A stretch of 64,000 nt of DNA from Eleginops maclovinus (taxonomy: Eukaryota; Chordata; Actinopteri; Perciformes; Eleginopidae): assembly GCF_036324505.1 (NCBI RefSeq), contig NC_086356.1:10416744-10480743 (forward strand), written 5' to 3'. Below, in pieces: positions 12,613 to 22,308 of this stretch. The first letter of the stretch is position 1, and the number at the start of each line of letters is the position of its first letter. The notes beneath the pieces are model-generated. The model saw nothing but the letters and a program-made list of their open reading frames with translations, ran no database searches and had not been told where the DNA came from. The translations under genes were made by a program, and so were the position numbers.

Positions 12613-15600
12613 TTAGAGTTCCCCTCTGAGTCGAGTGTGCAGGTCTTCCTGGTCGATCTTGCCCTCCTGTTGGTGCCAGCGGTGGTGTGCCAGCAGGGCC
12701 AAGTTCCTGGCAGAGATGGCACTCATCTCCATGGCACTGGCTGCCCACTCCACAGCATTGAGGTAGTAGAGCCGGTTATGCAGGATGAAGGGAGGTGTCT
12801 TACGTTGTGGCGGGCGGTAAAAAGGATAAGCCAGCCACTTGGTCTCTGACGATGAGTCCCATGTGATGAACATGTCCTGCAGCTGCTCCTGGGACAGTGA
12901 ATGTGGAGAGAACACCTTCCAGACGTTGGCCTCGCTGGCAGGGGGCCGCTTGTACCCCTCAGGGATGTGCACAGGGTCAATAGAGCTCAGGCTGTTGATG
13001 ATTGACCCCTTTGAGTCCATGGTGAGGACGTCAGAGACAGTGAAGTCTGAAGCCTTCTGCGTGGTCCCGAGGAAAGACACGTTCAACATGCCGTGGATCA
13101 GAGTGGAGACCGTCTGGTGGTAACGACCGGGGTAGTGAGACGGGAGTGGAGGGGAGAAGCCTGAGAAGGTGATGTCTGATTTTCCCTGGTGAAGCGGTGT
13201 TGCTATTACCACGATGTCATACAGAGAGTGTGCTGAGCCTGATTCTCCAACATAATTTACCTCGTAGAAATTAGTTGTAGTGCCTAAACATAGGAAACAA
13301 AGGTTAAAATAAAATACTAAAGATAATAAAAGTCAGCAAATCATCAGTAAGACAAAATGAATGAAAGGATACCTGACTTGGATGGTCGAACTTTGATTGA
13401 AATGGAGGTCACTTTGGCAGGGATGAGCTCACTTTTGCTGACGTACAGCAGTCCAGAGCACACTTTCTTATTGCCTCCATCCACCGCCCACAGGCCTGAA
13501 TCTGCACCTGCTAATGACACCGCCCCTGGGAGACAAAACATACAGTACATGATATTTCTATACAGAGTATATCGTTTACCAATACACATACTGTATACCA
13601 TACATCTTCCTCTGATCGTCATTAAACTAAAGCCCTTAATTAATTCAATGTTATTGTGTTTGCCTGAAATACGGAGAGCGTTATTTCTGGAGTAGGAAGA
13701 TGGTTAACATAAACAAATGTGAGCAACAACAGCTTTTCGAACAAAAGAACTTGAGTTATGTGAACCAAATCAAACGATTGTAATAAAAGACATACCCACA
13801 AAGCCATTGAGGCGGACACTTTGGCCATAGTTGACACGAGTGATGGGTGAGACGATTTCATTGATAAAGACCTGCGAAAACCCTTCAGCCATCATCGTTT
13901 CCTCCAGAGTTTGATTCAGCAGGGTAAGAAAACTATCTCCGCCCATGGCATGAAGGAGCTTATCCACACTGGAGAATGAGTAACCGTACTGCTGATACTG
14001 GTAGATCCTGTAAAAAAGAAAATCAATCACATCATCACCTGCCTTGATAATCCTGGATCTCATGCTGAAAAGAATGCGATTTAATAATGTTTACTCCTCA
14101 CCTCATAAATTTGTCCAAAACACTCTCCACCCACATATGCATTCGGAGAAAGTTGAACCCGTATCGCCAGAGCATGCGCAAGATATTTACTATATACCAG
14201 TCACTCTCTTCAAAAGTGAGCTCCTTTCCATCAAAGATTGCCATCTTAGAGGGGACATCTTGCCTCGGAGGAATACCTGCAACAAATTTAAATGAGGGTA
14301 CAATTCTGTAAACTAAAATAAAGTTTCAGTAGTTTGGTGGTGAGTCTTGTTAACTATGTTACCTAATTTTTCAATGAAGTGTTTCATGTGTAGGTTCAGA
14401 GGATGGACCACTGCTCCTCCCGTCTCATACTCCTGATCTCCAAACTTCACTGTTGCAAGTCGTCCGCCAACAGCGTCAGGTTCAAACACATCGATCTTCA
14501 CTCCGGTTCCAAACTCCTGCCTCAGGTAAAAGGCTGCAGCTGTGCCACCAATGCCCCCTCCAACCACGGCTGTAAAAGGGGAAATGACAACGCTGTAATT
14601 CATTGCTCAGCTCTAATCACTTATTTAAATCCAAAATATGTTCACTTCACTATTTCATTATCCTTGTTTATGCCCACTTAATTAGTAAAACTGAAGGTCC
14701 ATATGCATGTTGAGTGTGTATTTTATTTGACACATGCAGCTTCTATTATATGAGATACTTAATATAGACACAGCTTACATACAATATTGTCTTAAAATGC
14801 CATGTTTAAAAATCTGCACTACAGCAGCAACTAGTATTCTAGATATATATTAATATATATACTTAAAATAAATAAAAAGACAAATGTTTTATATAGACTG
14901 ATATATTTGACCAAGCACTACAGGATGTCCAGGACAACTAGTCAGCAATTAAAGCATTGATGGTATTTTTTGCAAATCTCCATGTGAGCTACATACATAC
15001 AGTGGGGCAAAAAAGTATTTAGTCAGCCACCAATTGTGCAAGTTCTCCCATTTAAAAAGATGAGAGAGGCCTGTAATTTTTATCATAGGTATACTTCAAC
15101 TATGAGAGACAAAATGAGAAAAAAACATCCAGGAAATCACATTGTAGGATTTTTAATGAATTAATTGGTAAATTCCTCAGTAAAATAAGTATTTGGTCAC
15201 CTACAAACAAGCAAGATTTCTGGCTCTCACAGACCTGTAACTTCTTCTTTAAGAGGCTCCTCTGTCCTCCACTCGTTACCTGTATTAATGGCACCTTTTT
15301 GAAGTCGTTATCAGTATAAGACACCTGTCCACAACCTCAAACAGTCATACTCCAAACTCCACTATGGCCAAGACCAAAGAGCTGTCAAAGGAGACCAGAG
15401 ACAAAATTGTAGACCTGCACCAGGCTGGGAAAACTGAATCTGCAATAGGTAAGCAGCTTGGTGTGAAGAAATCAACTGTGGGAGCAATTATTAGAAAATG
15501 GAAGACATACAAGACCACTGCTAATCTCCCTCCATCTGGGGCTCCACGCAAGATCTCACCCCGTGGGGTCAAAATGATCACAAGAACGGTGAGCAAAAAT

Positions 15601-16893
15601 CCCAGAACCACACGGGGGGACCTAGTGAATGACCTGCAGAGAGCTGGGACCAAAGTAAAAGAGGCTACCATCAGTAACACACTACGCCGCCAGGGACTTA
15701 AATCCTGCAGTTCCAGACGTGTCCCCCTGCTTAAGCCAGTACATGTCCCGGCCCGTCTGAAGTTTGCTAGAGGGCATTTGGATGATCCAGAAGAGGATTG
15801 GGAGAATGTCATATGGTCAGATGAAACCAAAATAGAACTATTTGGTAAAAACTCAACTCGTCGTGTTTGGAGGAGAAAGAATGCAGAGTTGCATCCAAAG
15901 AACACCATACCTACTGTGAAGCATGGGGGTGGAAACATCATGCTTTGGGGCTGTTTTTCTGCAAAGGAACCAGGACGACTGATCCGTGTAAAGGAAAGAA
16001 TGAATGGGGCCATGTATCGTGAGATTTTGAGTGAAAACCTCCTTCCATCAGCAAGGGCACTGAAGATGAAGCGTGGCTGGGTCTTTCAGCATGACAATGA
16101 TCCCAAACACACCGCCAGGGAAACGAAGGAGTGGCTCCGTAAGAAGCATTTCAAGGTCCTGGAGTGGCCTAGCCAGTCTCCAGATCTCAACCCCATAGAA
16201 AATCTTGGAGGGAGTTGAAAGTCTGTGTTGCCCAGCGACAGCCCCAAAACATCACTGCTTTAGAGGAGATCTGCATGGAGGAATGGGCCAAAATACCAGC
16301 AACAGTGTGTGAAAACCTTGTGAAGACTTACAGAAAACGTTTGACTTCTGTCTTTGCCAACAAAAGGTATATAACAAAGTATTGAGATGAACTTTTGTTA
16401 TTGACCAAATACTTATTTTCCACAATAATTGAAAATAAATTCTTTAAAAATCCTACAATGTGATTTTCTGGATTTTTTTTCTCATTCTGTCTCTCATAGT
16501 TGAGGTATACCTATGATGAAAATTACAGGCCTCATCTTTTTAAATGGGAGAACTTGCACAATTGGTGGCTGACTAAATACTCTTTTGCCCCACTGTACAT
16601 GCATACATACATACATACATACATACATACATACATACATACATACATACATACATACATACATACATACATACATACATACATTCTACTGTGTCAATGA
16701 TTGTGCGATCAGATAGCAACTTAATCTGCCAATATCATGATCTTTAGGTAAATGGTTATTTTCTAATATGTCGAGGCTTACCTATCTTTTGTGGTTGGAT
16801 CTGCACCTCCGGGGCTGAGGCTAGAGTTCTTCTCCCAGTTTGCCAAAGCCCCAGAAAGAGCAGGGCTCTCAGTGACAGTGTTTGTGGATTCAT
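12613..16893 (-). CDS. pcyox1: Prenylcysteine oxidase 1
   Basis: FAD-dependent thioether oxidase that cleaves prenylcysteines from degraded prenylated proteins into a prenyl aldehyde, cysteine and hydrogen peroxide. It is known as a lysosomal enzyme that is also found on lipoproteins. Minus-strand exons: 16893-16782, 14569-14363, 14276-14102, 14007-13796, 13525-13373 and 13283-12613. They sum to 1530 nt (509 residues; human 505). Exon 1 encodes a hydrophobic signal sequence. The FAD dinucleotide motif [15 protein letters not shown] starts exon 2. The last exon holds the conserved [10 protein letters not shown] and [19 protein letters not shown] stretches and ends LRGEL. Intron 1 contains a 1.6-kb Tc1 transposon in the opposite orientation. 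The gene is divergent from fam136a, with about 1 kb between start codons. Confidence 0.95.
15000..16595 (+). mobile_element. Tc1/mariner-type DNA transposon with long inverted repeats
   Basis: A 1596-bp element inserted in pcyox1 intron 1. It starts CAGTGGGGCAAAAAAGTATT at 15000, and the reverse complement of the right end, at 16595, begins the same way. The inverted repeats run about 200 bases (15000-15199 and 16402-16595), ending in the shared GTATTTGGTCA box, as in IR/DR-type fish Tc1 elements. TA target bases flank both sides (14998-14999, 16596-16597). The two repeats differ at few bases, so the insertion is fairly young. It carries one transposase gene. Confidence 0.95.
15364..16385 (+). 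pseudogene. Tc1-like transposase, single frameshift near the C-terminus
   Basis: The frame opens [20 protein letters not shown], a paired-like helix-turn-helix that recognises the inverted repeats. The DDE catalytic core is visible: D in [12 protein letters not shown] in [10 protein letters not shown] and E in SPDLNPIEN. The frame stops at 16216-16218 after 284 residues. A Tc1 transposase is normally about 340 residues. One base appears to be missing near 16203, just after the catalytic E, and the expected C-terminal coding continues in another frame to a stop at 16383-16385. The rest of the gene is intact. Confidence 0.9.
16602..16684. repeat. ATAC/CATA tetranucleotide microsatellite
   Basis: About 20 units of CATA directly follow the right end of the Tc1 element. 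A few ATAC units also precede its left end (14991-15000), so the transposon probably landed inside, or later promoted, this repeat. Confidence 0.95.
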
Positions 16894-17210
16894 TGTGGTT
16901 GTCTATTTCCATACAGCACTTCTGAGCATCTGTACAAGAGGAATTAAGGTGAGGTATGATCAGTTCCTGTTGCTAATAACTTGAACGCAACACTCTCTAG
17001 TCTCAGTCTGGTCAAAGGTCACTGTTGTTCAAAGTCACGCAAAGAATAACAAAGACAGGAAATATAAAAATCGATTATTATGCAGTGCAGATTACGGTGC
17101 ATGTTTTATATTTTTAAATAAAAAGAGTTGATGGCTTGCACTCACTATGTCAGAGGTCGATAACGTTACAGAAGAGTTTGCAGATAGTCCAGAAGTTGCC
17201 TTTAGAGAGT

Positions 17211-17290
17211 TGTTTCAATGTGACACTTTAAGATAAATTCAGCGCTTGGTTGTTTCAATGTGACACTTTAAGATAAAGTCAGCGCTTGGT
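17211..17290. repeat. 40-bp tandem direct repeat between pcyox1 and fam136a
   Basis: Two adjacent 40-base copies, 17211-17250 and 17251-17290, begin TGTTTCAATGTGACACTTTA and end CAGCGCTTGGT. They differ at one base (AAATTC against AAAGTC). They lie in the short region between the divergent pcyox1 and fam136a genes, probably near the pcyox1 transcription start. Confidence 0.95.
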
Positions 17291-17913
17291 AAAACTTCCC
17301 TACTGAAAACCGAGCTGTTACAAAAGCTACTATGAGACACAAACTGTCAAAAAACGAACTAAACTAGTTTAACGGTTGAATCATGTCGGGGCGCCTGGAC
17401 CGTTCCCAATGTTGAGGCACACTTCCGGGTAAGTTAACAGTAGAGTTTCACAATAAAAGCCATAAAAATCGAGTTGTAAAATTAGAGTATGCAGTTTATA
17501 TCGCAATGGTCTGCAAATAACATATTATTTAAGGCCTATCGTTTACTGATCACACTATAAATTTTCAAAAAATAAAACCCGAGTATAAACAATAATAGGC
17601 ACTTGAATCCATTTCAAAAAATAAATAAAATACAAATTGTACAACCTACTGGAACGTTAAAAATTAAGTCTGACTTCACTGACCACACAAAACGGAAGAG
17701 GGTTTTTTCCTAGAACCGGTTGCGGAAATACAGCGGAAATGACGCAATCTTCTAACAATCTTGAAGCATGCTTCAATGGAGGTGACCTCAAAATCAAATT
17801 GTAGAGTAACGGAACTTGCCTTCGACACCGGGTGTACATCGACTTATATCTGCGTGCTTTAGATGCTTAACTGAATCTTACATTTTAGTAAATATTTATA
17901 GTAACGAACAGAG

Positions 17914-20150
17914 ATGGCAGAAGCACATCAGGCACGCGTGCATGCTGTGGTGGAAGAAATGGTCCAAACCCTGGAGAGGGACCACATCCGTGTAATGCAG
18001 GTAGACGTCTTTATTGTAAAAACTTGAACTTTGCATGCAGTGCTTCGTCTGTCCAACATTAAGCACCTGTACTACGCTTTACGTGTGTGTGTGTTCCTGC
18101 TGCAGGGTCGCATGTTCAGGTGCAGTGCAGACTGCTGTGACCGCTCCACTGACTCCATGTCTGTGGTGCATAACTGCATCGAGAGGTGTCACACTCCTCT
18201 GGCCAAAGCCCAGGCACAGGTCACTTCAGAGCTGGAGAAGTTTCAGGTAAGGAGACATTTAAGTGTGTGGTATTTTCAATATAAACTTAAGCTTTTCAGG
18301 TCACATTTTTTCAATGACCAGGTTATATTTCAGTGTGGCCTTTCAAATAAAGGTGGTATAGAGCTCCTGCGGTCACGTGACTTTTGGTTGGGAGCCACCA
18401 TTTTGGCAGTCAACATGACCACCGGTGCCAGTGTTTTCTTACCGAGCGAGTATACTTCTCATTTTAATTCAAGTGAAATTCGGCTTTATAGTACAAAATT
18501 AGAGAGATTAAATATAAGCGACCCATATAATTCACCCGGTGTGCTTTTCAAGAGCATAACCTCCTGCTCTGAAGACGATGTACCCGACTTGCGCTACGCA
18601 GACATCCACAGCTATCTTGTAAGCTTTCCATCAGTGTACTCAGGAGACTCCCTCAGAGCGTACAAAAGCTTGGAGGCTTACAAATGGTGTCAGTCCGGCT
18701 TCGTAAACAACATTCAACTGTGGAGTCTTACATCCAAAAACTTCGGCATCATCACTGCAAGGGTAAGTATTAAATTATTCCAGTTTGATAGGCAGTGTCA
18801 CGTTAGCAGATATCTTTGCCTGCTCTACTTTGTGCAGTTTAGCCTTCTGCCTTCTGTTAAAAACCTCCAGTCTCGTTTTATGTCTCCTCTTCTCTGGAGA
18901 TGGAAGGTAATCGAAAATTGAGGGGATAAAATCCGGACTCAACGGATTATCACTCTTTCTCCCTACAAAATAAGAAGGAATATTTCAACACGGGTTTGTT
19001 TACCACTAGCTTGCTACAAGCTAACTTGCTAACTGGCTAGGCTGCGCCAGAGCCACACTTGTTGAGTTAAAAAGGGACATCACAGTGTCCGTTAGCTATA
19101 ATAACTGGGTGCTACTTCTTAAATTAAACTAATTAAATTTAATTAAACTGACCAGAAACTTTTTGTAGCATTGTACTGTATTCCTTCACCCACCTGATAT
19201 GAAGTGATCACTGCATAAGCGAAAGCCAACGGCCGGGGGGGTCCCATCTTTCAGTCTTTTTCTGAAGGCTCCTGGCTCTTTTAATCGCTCCAATCCACTT
19301 CTCCCTCCTCTCCGCGTCTTTAGGAATGCGATAATACGATACACCTTTCTTTTTCCCACGCCTATTTGTGCAACCTGGTGCACAGCAGTTATCCACCATC
19401 CTTGACAGTCTGCCAGTGCCTGTCAATTTACTGCCGCGATGACTGCCAAAATGGCTGCCCCTGTCGTATCTCGTCACGTGACCAGCATATATGACATCAT
19501 CTGCAGGAGCTCTATAGCCACTTCAACCAAACCTATTACCACATAACATGATCGGTGAACCCACATGAGGTCTTTGGGGTAGATAATGTGTTAACAAAAC
19601 TAAGCGACTTAGATGGATGTATGAACCAGCTATGAACAATAAAAGCAGTGTTTATTTTTACAAATAAAGAGCAAAAGAAAGAAACAGTACTATTCTATAC
19701 AAAAGCACAACACACCTCAACATTTTGTCTTGTGCATCCAAATTTATAAAAAAGAAAGTAAATCCCCCATCTAGAGAAATATGTCACCTGTCTTTCATAT
19801 GTAGCTACACTTTCACCATTAGAAACATTACACAAATGTTCAAACCCTGTTTGAGCCAAAATGCTTCATTGCCTTTTCACCTTTAAATCTCTCAACATAC
19901 CTACTACTGGGGCTTCTCTCTTACCTGTTCTTTCTCCCATTACTTTTCTTTGCCCCTTTAGGACCGTCTGAGCCGATGCACGATGCACTGCAATGATAAG
20001 GCTAAGGATCTTTACGACTCTGGTGCTAAGGAGCCAGCTGTTAGATCCCTGATGGACAGATGTGTGGGCAGCTGTGTTGACGACCATGTGAACCTGATCC
20101 CCAGCATGACCCGAAGAATCAAAGATAATTTAGACTCTATAGAGCAGTGA
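17914..20150 (+). CDS. fam136a: FAM136A, mitochondrial intermembrane-space CX3C protein
   Basis: Three exons: 17914-18000, 18106-18246 and 19962-20150 (TGA 20148-20150), 417 nt, 138 residues, the same length as the human protein. All introns are phase 0. Four CX3C motifs are visible (CSADC, CIERC, CTMHC, CVGSC), the pattern of small intermembrane-space proteins oxidised by the MIA40 pathway. FAM136A is known as a mitochondrial protein needed for intermembrane-space protein homeostasis in human cells. Intron 2 is enlarged by an inserted DNA transposon relic. A likely polyA signal, AATAAA, lies at 20762-20767. A frame reading through the exon 2 donor into the intron is not the gene product. Confidence 0.95.
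18415..18762 (+). pseudogene. First exon of a transposon-borne SWIM/YqaJ-type protein
   Basis: An open frame begins at ATG 18415 ([20 protein letters not shown]) and runs 116 codons to a consensus donor after 18762. It contains [34 protein letters not shown] and a final ITAR. In fish proteins with a SWIM zinc finger and YqaJ nuclease domain, this N-terminal region precedes the zinc finger. No SWIM or YqaJ part is present here, so the gene is cut short by the internal deletion of the element. Confidence 0.65.
19186..19399 (-). pseudogene. THAP zinc-finger fragment of the transposon, frameshifted
   Basis: On the minus strand the frame from ATG 19399 reads [20 protein letters not shown], then YYRIPKD and KWIGAIKR: the first cysteine pair, the proline and the tryptophan of a C2CH THAP DNA-binding domain. 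The closing part, [13 protein letters not shown], is in another frame, with the shift in or near a run of seven C bases around 19240. It then meets a GTGGGT possible donor. Only the DNA-binding end of a transposase remains. Confidence 0.8.
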
Positions 20151-22308
20151 GGAGCAATACGGGTGGCTATCGTCCATCCTGAAGTCTCAGCCTGAGGCCA
20201 TTACATCCAAAAACAGCAGCGCAGGGTCAGTCGACCCCGCAGGTTTAACAAGTTACAACCGAAGGATAAATGGCTGGAATACCATAAAGGGCGGAAAGAA
20301 TTACTTTAAATGGTTCAAAGACACAGGTCTTGATAGGTGTAAGAGGCTGCAACTGTAGATGTTGGTGTTGTGAAGTTTTAAAACGGCTCCCTCTGATATT
20401 TGCGTTTGCACTGTGTTAAACAAACAGTAATCTCCTAGAAGCTGAAAGAAATCCAATGATGCATGTGGTGTGTGAACAAAATAACATATCAAACAAGTTA
20501 AATATAACAGTTTAAGATATGGAGTACATTCAACAATTGTGTGATCTGTCCTTTACCTTAAACTTTTGAGCCATGTTTAATTCCTAAAATATCTCCAGTA
20601 TGAGCCCTTTCTCCTTCACTCGTGCTTTTTTTCATTTTATTGTCGAGTTCTGTAATTTTCTGACCCCATGGTAAAATGTTTATGAATTAAAAAGTACTGT
20701 AGATGTAGCTGTTTATGACCCACATTACTTCCATAATAACATGAGCTGAGGTTGAGGCAATAATAAAAAACAGTTATGCTTTCTTATATATTTTAATGAT
20801 CCATTTACTGTCTCATATATACAAATGGTACAAGAAAGGCAACACTGTAGGTAACTGCAATAGAACTTTTTACATGGAACAATTCAAGAAGCAAACACAC
20901 TGTAAATATAATGCAAACCCCACAACCCATTGTGTTGGTTCAAATCTTATATATTGGAAAAAAGAGGATCATGGGATAGCACCACAGCTGAAGTGAAGGG
21001 GCAGTTTTCATTGGCTGTTGAGAATTGTATACATATTTTTTTTGAAAAAAAAAAATCATACAAATTTAGTAGAAAATAAATAAAAAACAAAGAAACACCT
21101 TGACCTTTGGTACATCTATAATATCAAAAGAGTAACTTGGGATTTTCAACTCTACTTTTATAACTTGAATGCAGTGTTTGATATAATTGGAATATGGCAG
21201 TAAATGTTATTTACAAAGTACAGGGATAGTAGTTAATGGGTATATTCTGGGAGCTGTTTTCTCCAGTTTACAGAAGAGTTGGTGGACTTTCTGATTTAAA
21301 AGTATTAACAGAAGCGGCTCTGGTTTTAAAATGCATAATGTCTTTCGTACACTTACGCACATAAAGCATTTTGTTTTGAATTAGAAATACAGAGACATGT
21401 CAAACTTAATACTTAGGGAGATGGACCCCAAGCCGTTAGAAAGGGACAAAAAAAGGCTTAAATTCCTGCTCTTACGGCATCTATCAGTTACCTTGTGTAG
21501 TCATCACATGCCTTTTATTTGACCGTTCAACTTGTAGTGCAGGGTTGTGTACCAATGTAACAGCAGGTATGACGTTAAATCTCTAGCAGCTGATGTTCAA
21601 CAGCAGCCGTTGCAGAGAGGCTGTGTCTCTCTCTCTCTCTCAGTTAACTCTTGTTACAGGCTTCAAGTGTTGGCATATATTGTACAGTCACAAGTCAAGT
21701 GAAATAACATGTCCAGATTGTTTACAACTCTGTTGGCATACATGGTCTGTTCTTGATTCAAATCATTACAAATGACAGGTGAGTTTTTGAATGCAGTGCC
21801 ACACCTATGACCACAATCGATTTACATATTGGTCCGAACGAGCAACACACGTGAAACATCCTTCACAAGTCAGTAAAGGCCAGTAAAAAAAGTTTCATCC
21901 ACTGGAGATTTCTCATGTTCCCAAATTGTAGGATGATAATGCCCAGACATGGATAAATTGAGATGTGTGATTTGGGGGTAGTCTGACCTCCCAGTGCACT
22001 CAGTTCATGGCAGAGGTCGAAAGTTTGAAGCTGCACTGAATACAGAGGTGGCCTGATACCTCCTGGCCACTACCTCCATAACGCTGGAAACCCCATGCAT
22101 GTGAATCAAACTGTCAATGTGCCTAAACACAGAATACACGGATGGAAACAATGTACCTCATACACCTCACTGTGTCACACAAGCATGCAGATGGTATGTC
22201 CAATGTCAGCGTGATGGTATATGTGGCGGTGGATTGTACGTACAAGAGTGTGCCAGAGTCTCCACGTTCCCAGAGGGATAGTTGCAGTTAATGGCAGCTG
22301 AACGTGTA
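20151..22308. other. Convergent 3' ends of fam136a and gmcl1
   Basis: No coding exon is seen. The left part is fam136a 3' UTR up to about 20785 (AATAAA at 20762-20767). The right part is probably gmcl1 3' UTR, with a possible minus-strand AATAAA at 21514-21519. The short ORFs here match nothing I know. A short CT run lies at about 21629-21642. Confidence 0.5.

Larger units (their letters stand above)
18357..19516. mobile_element. Composite DNA transposon relic with THAP and SWIM/YqaJ-type gene ends (ISL2EU-like)
   Basis: A ~1.16-kb insertion in fam136a intron 2. The ends are inverted copies of TATAGAGCTCCTG (18357-18369; reverse complement at 19504-19516). Both sides also share an inverted GTCACGTGAC and CCATTTTGGCAGTC block, offset by a small indel. 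The outer TATA means a TA or AT target duplication cannot be separated from the repeat. Inward-facing from each end lies the 5' part of a different gene: a SWIM/YqaJ-type protein on plus, a THAP domain on minus. This two-gene layout is what I recall for ISL2EU-type elements. The middle is deleted, so it is non-autonomous. The family name is an inference; the inverted ends and both gene fragments are seen directly. Confidence 0.75.

Noticed and set aside
15345..16013. 222-residue minus-strand ORF inside the Tc1 element
   Set aside because: Shadow of the transposase gene. The plus frame has the HTH and DDE motifs.
18031..18921. 296-residue plus ORF starting in fam136a
   Set aside because: It joins fam136a intron 1, exon 2, intron 2 and the transposon-borne frame by chance. 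The true units are fam136a exon 2 and the separate frame from 18415.
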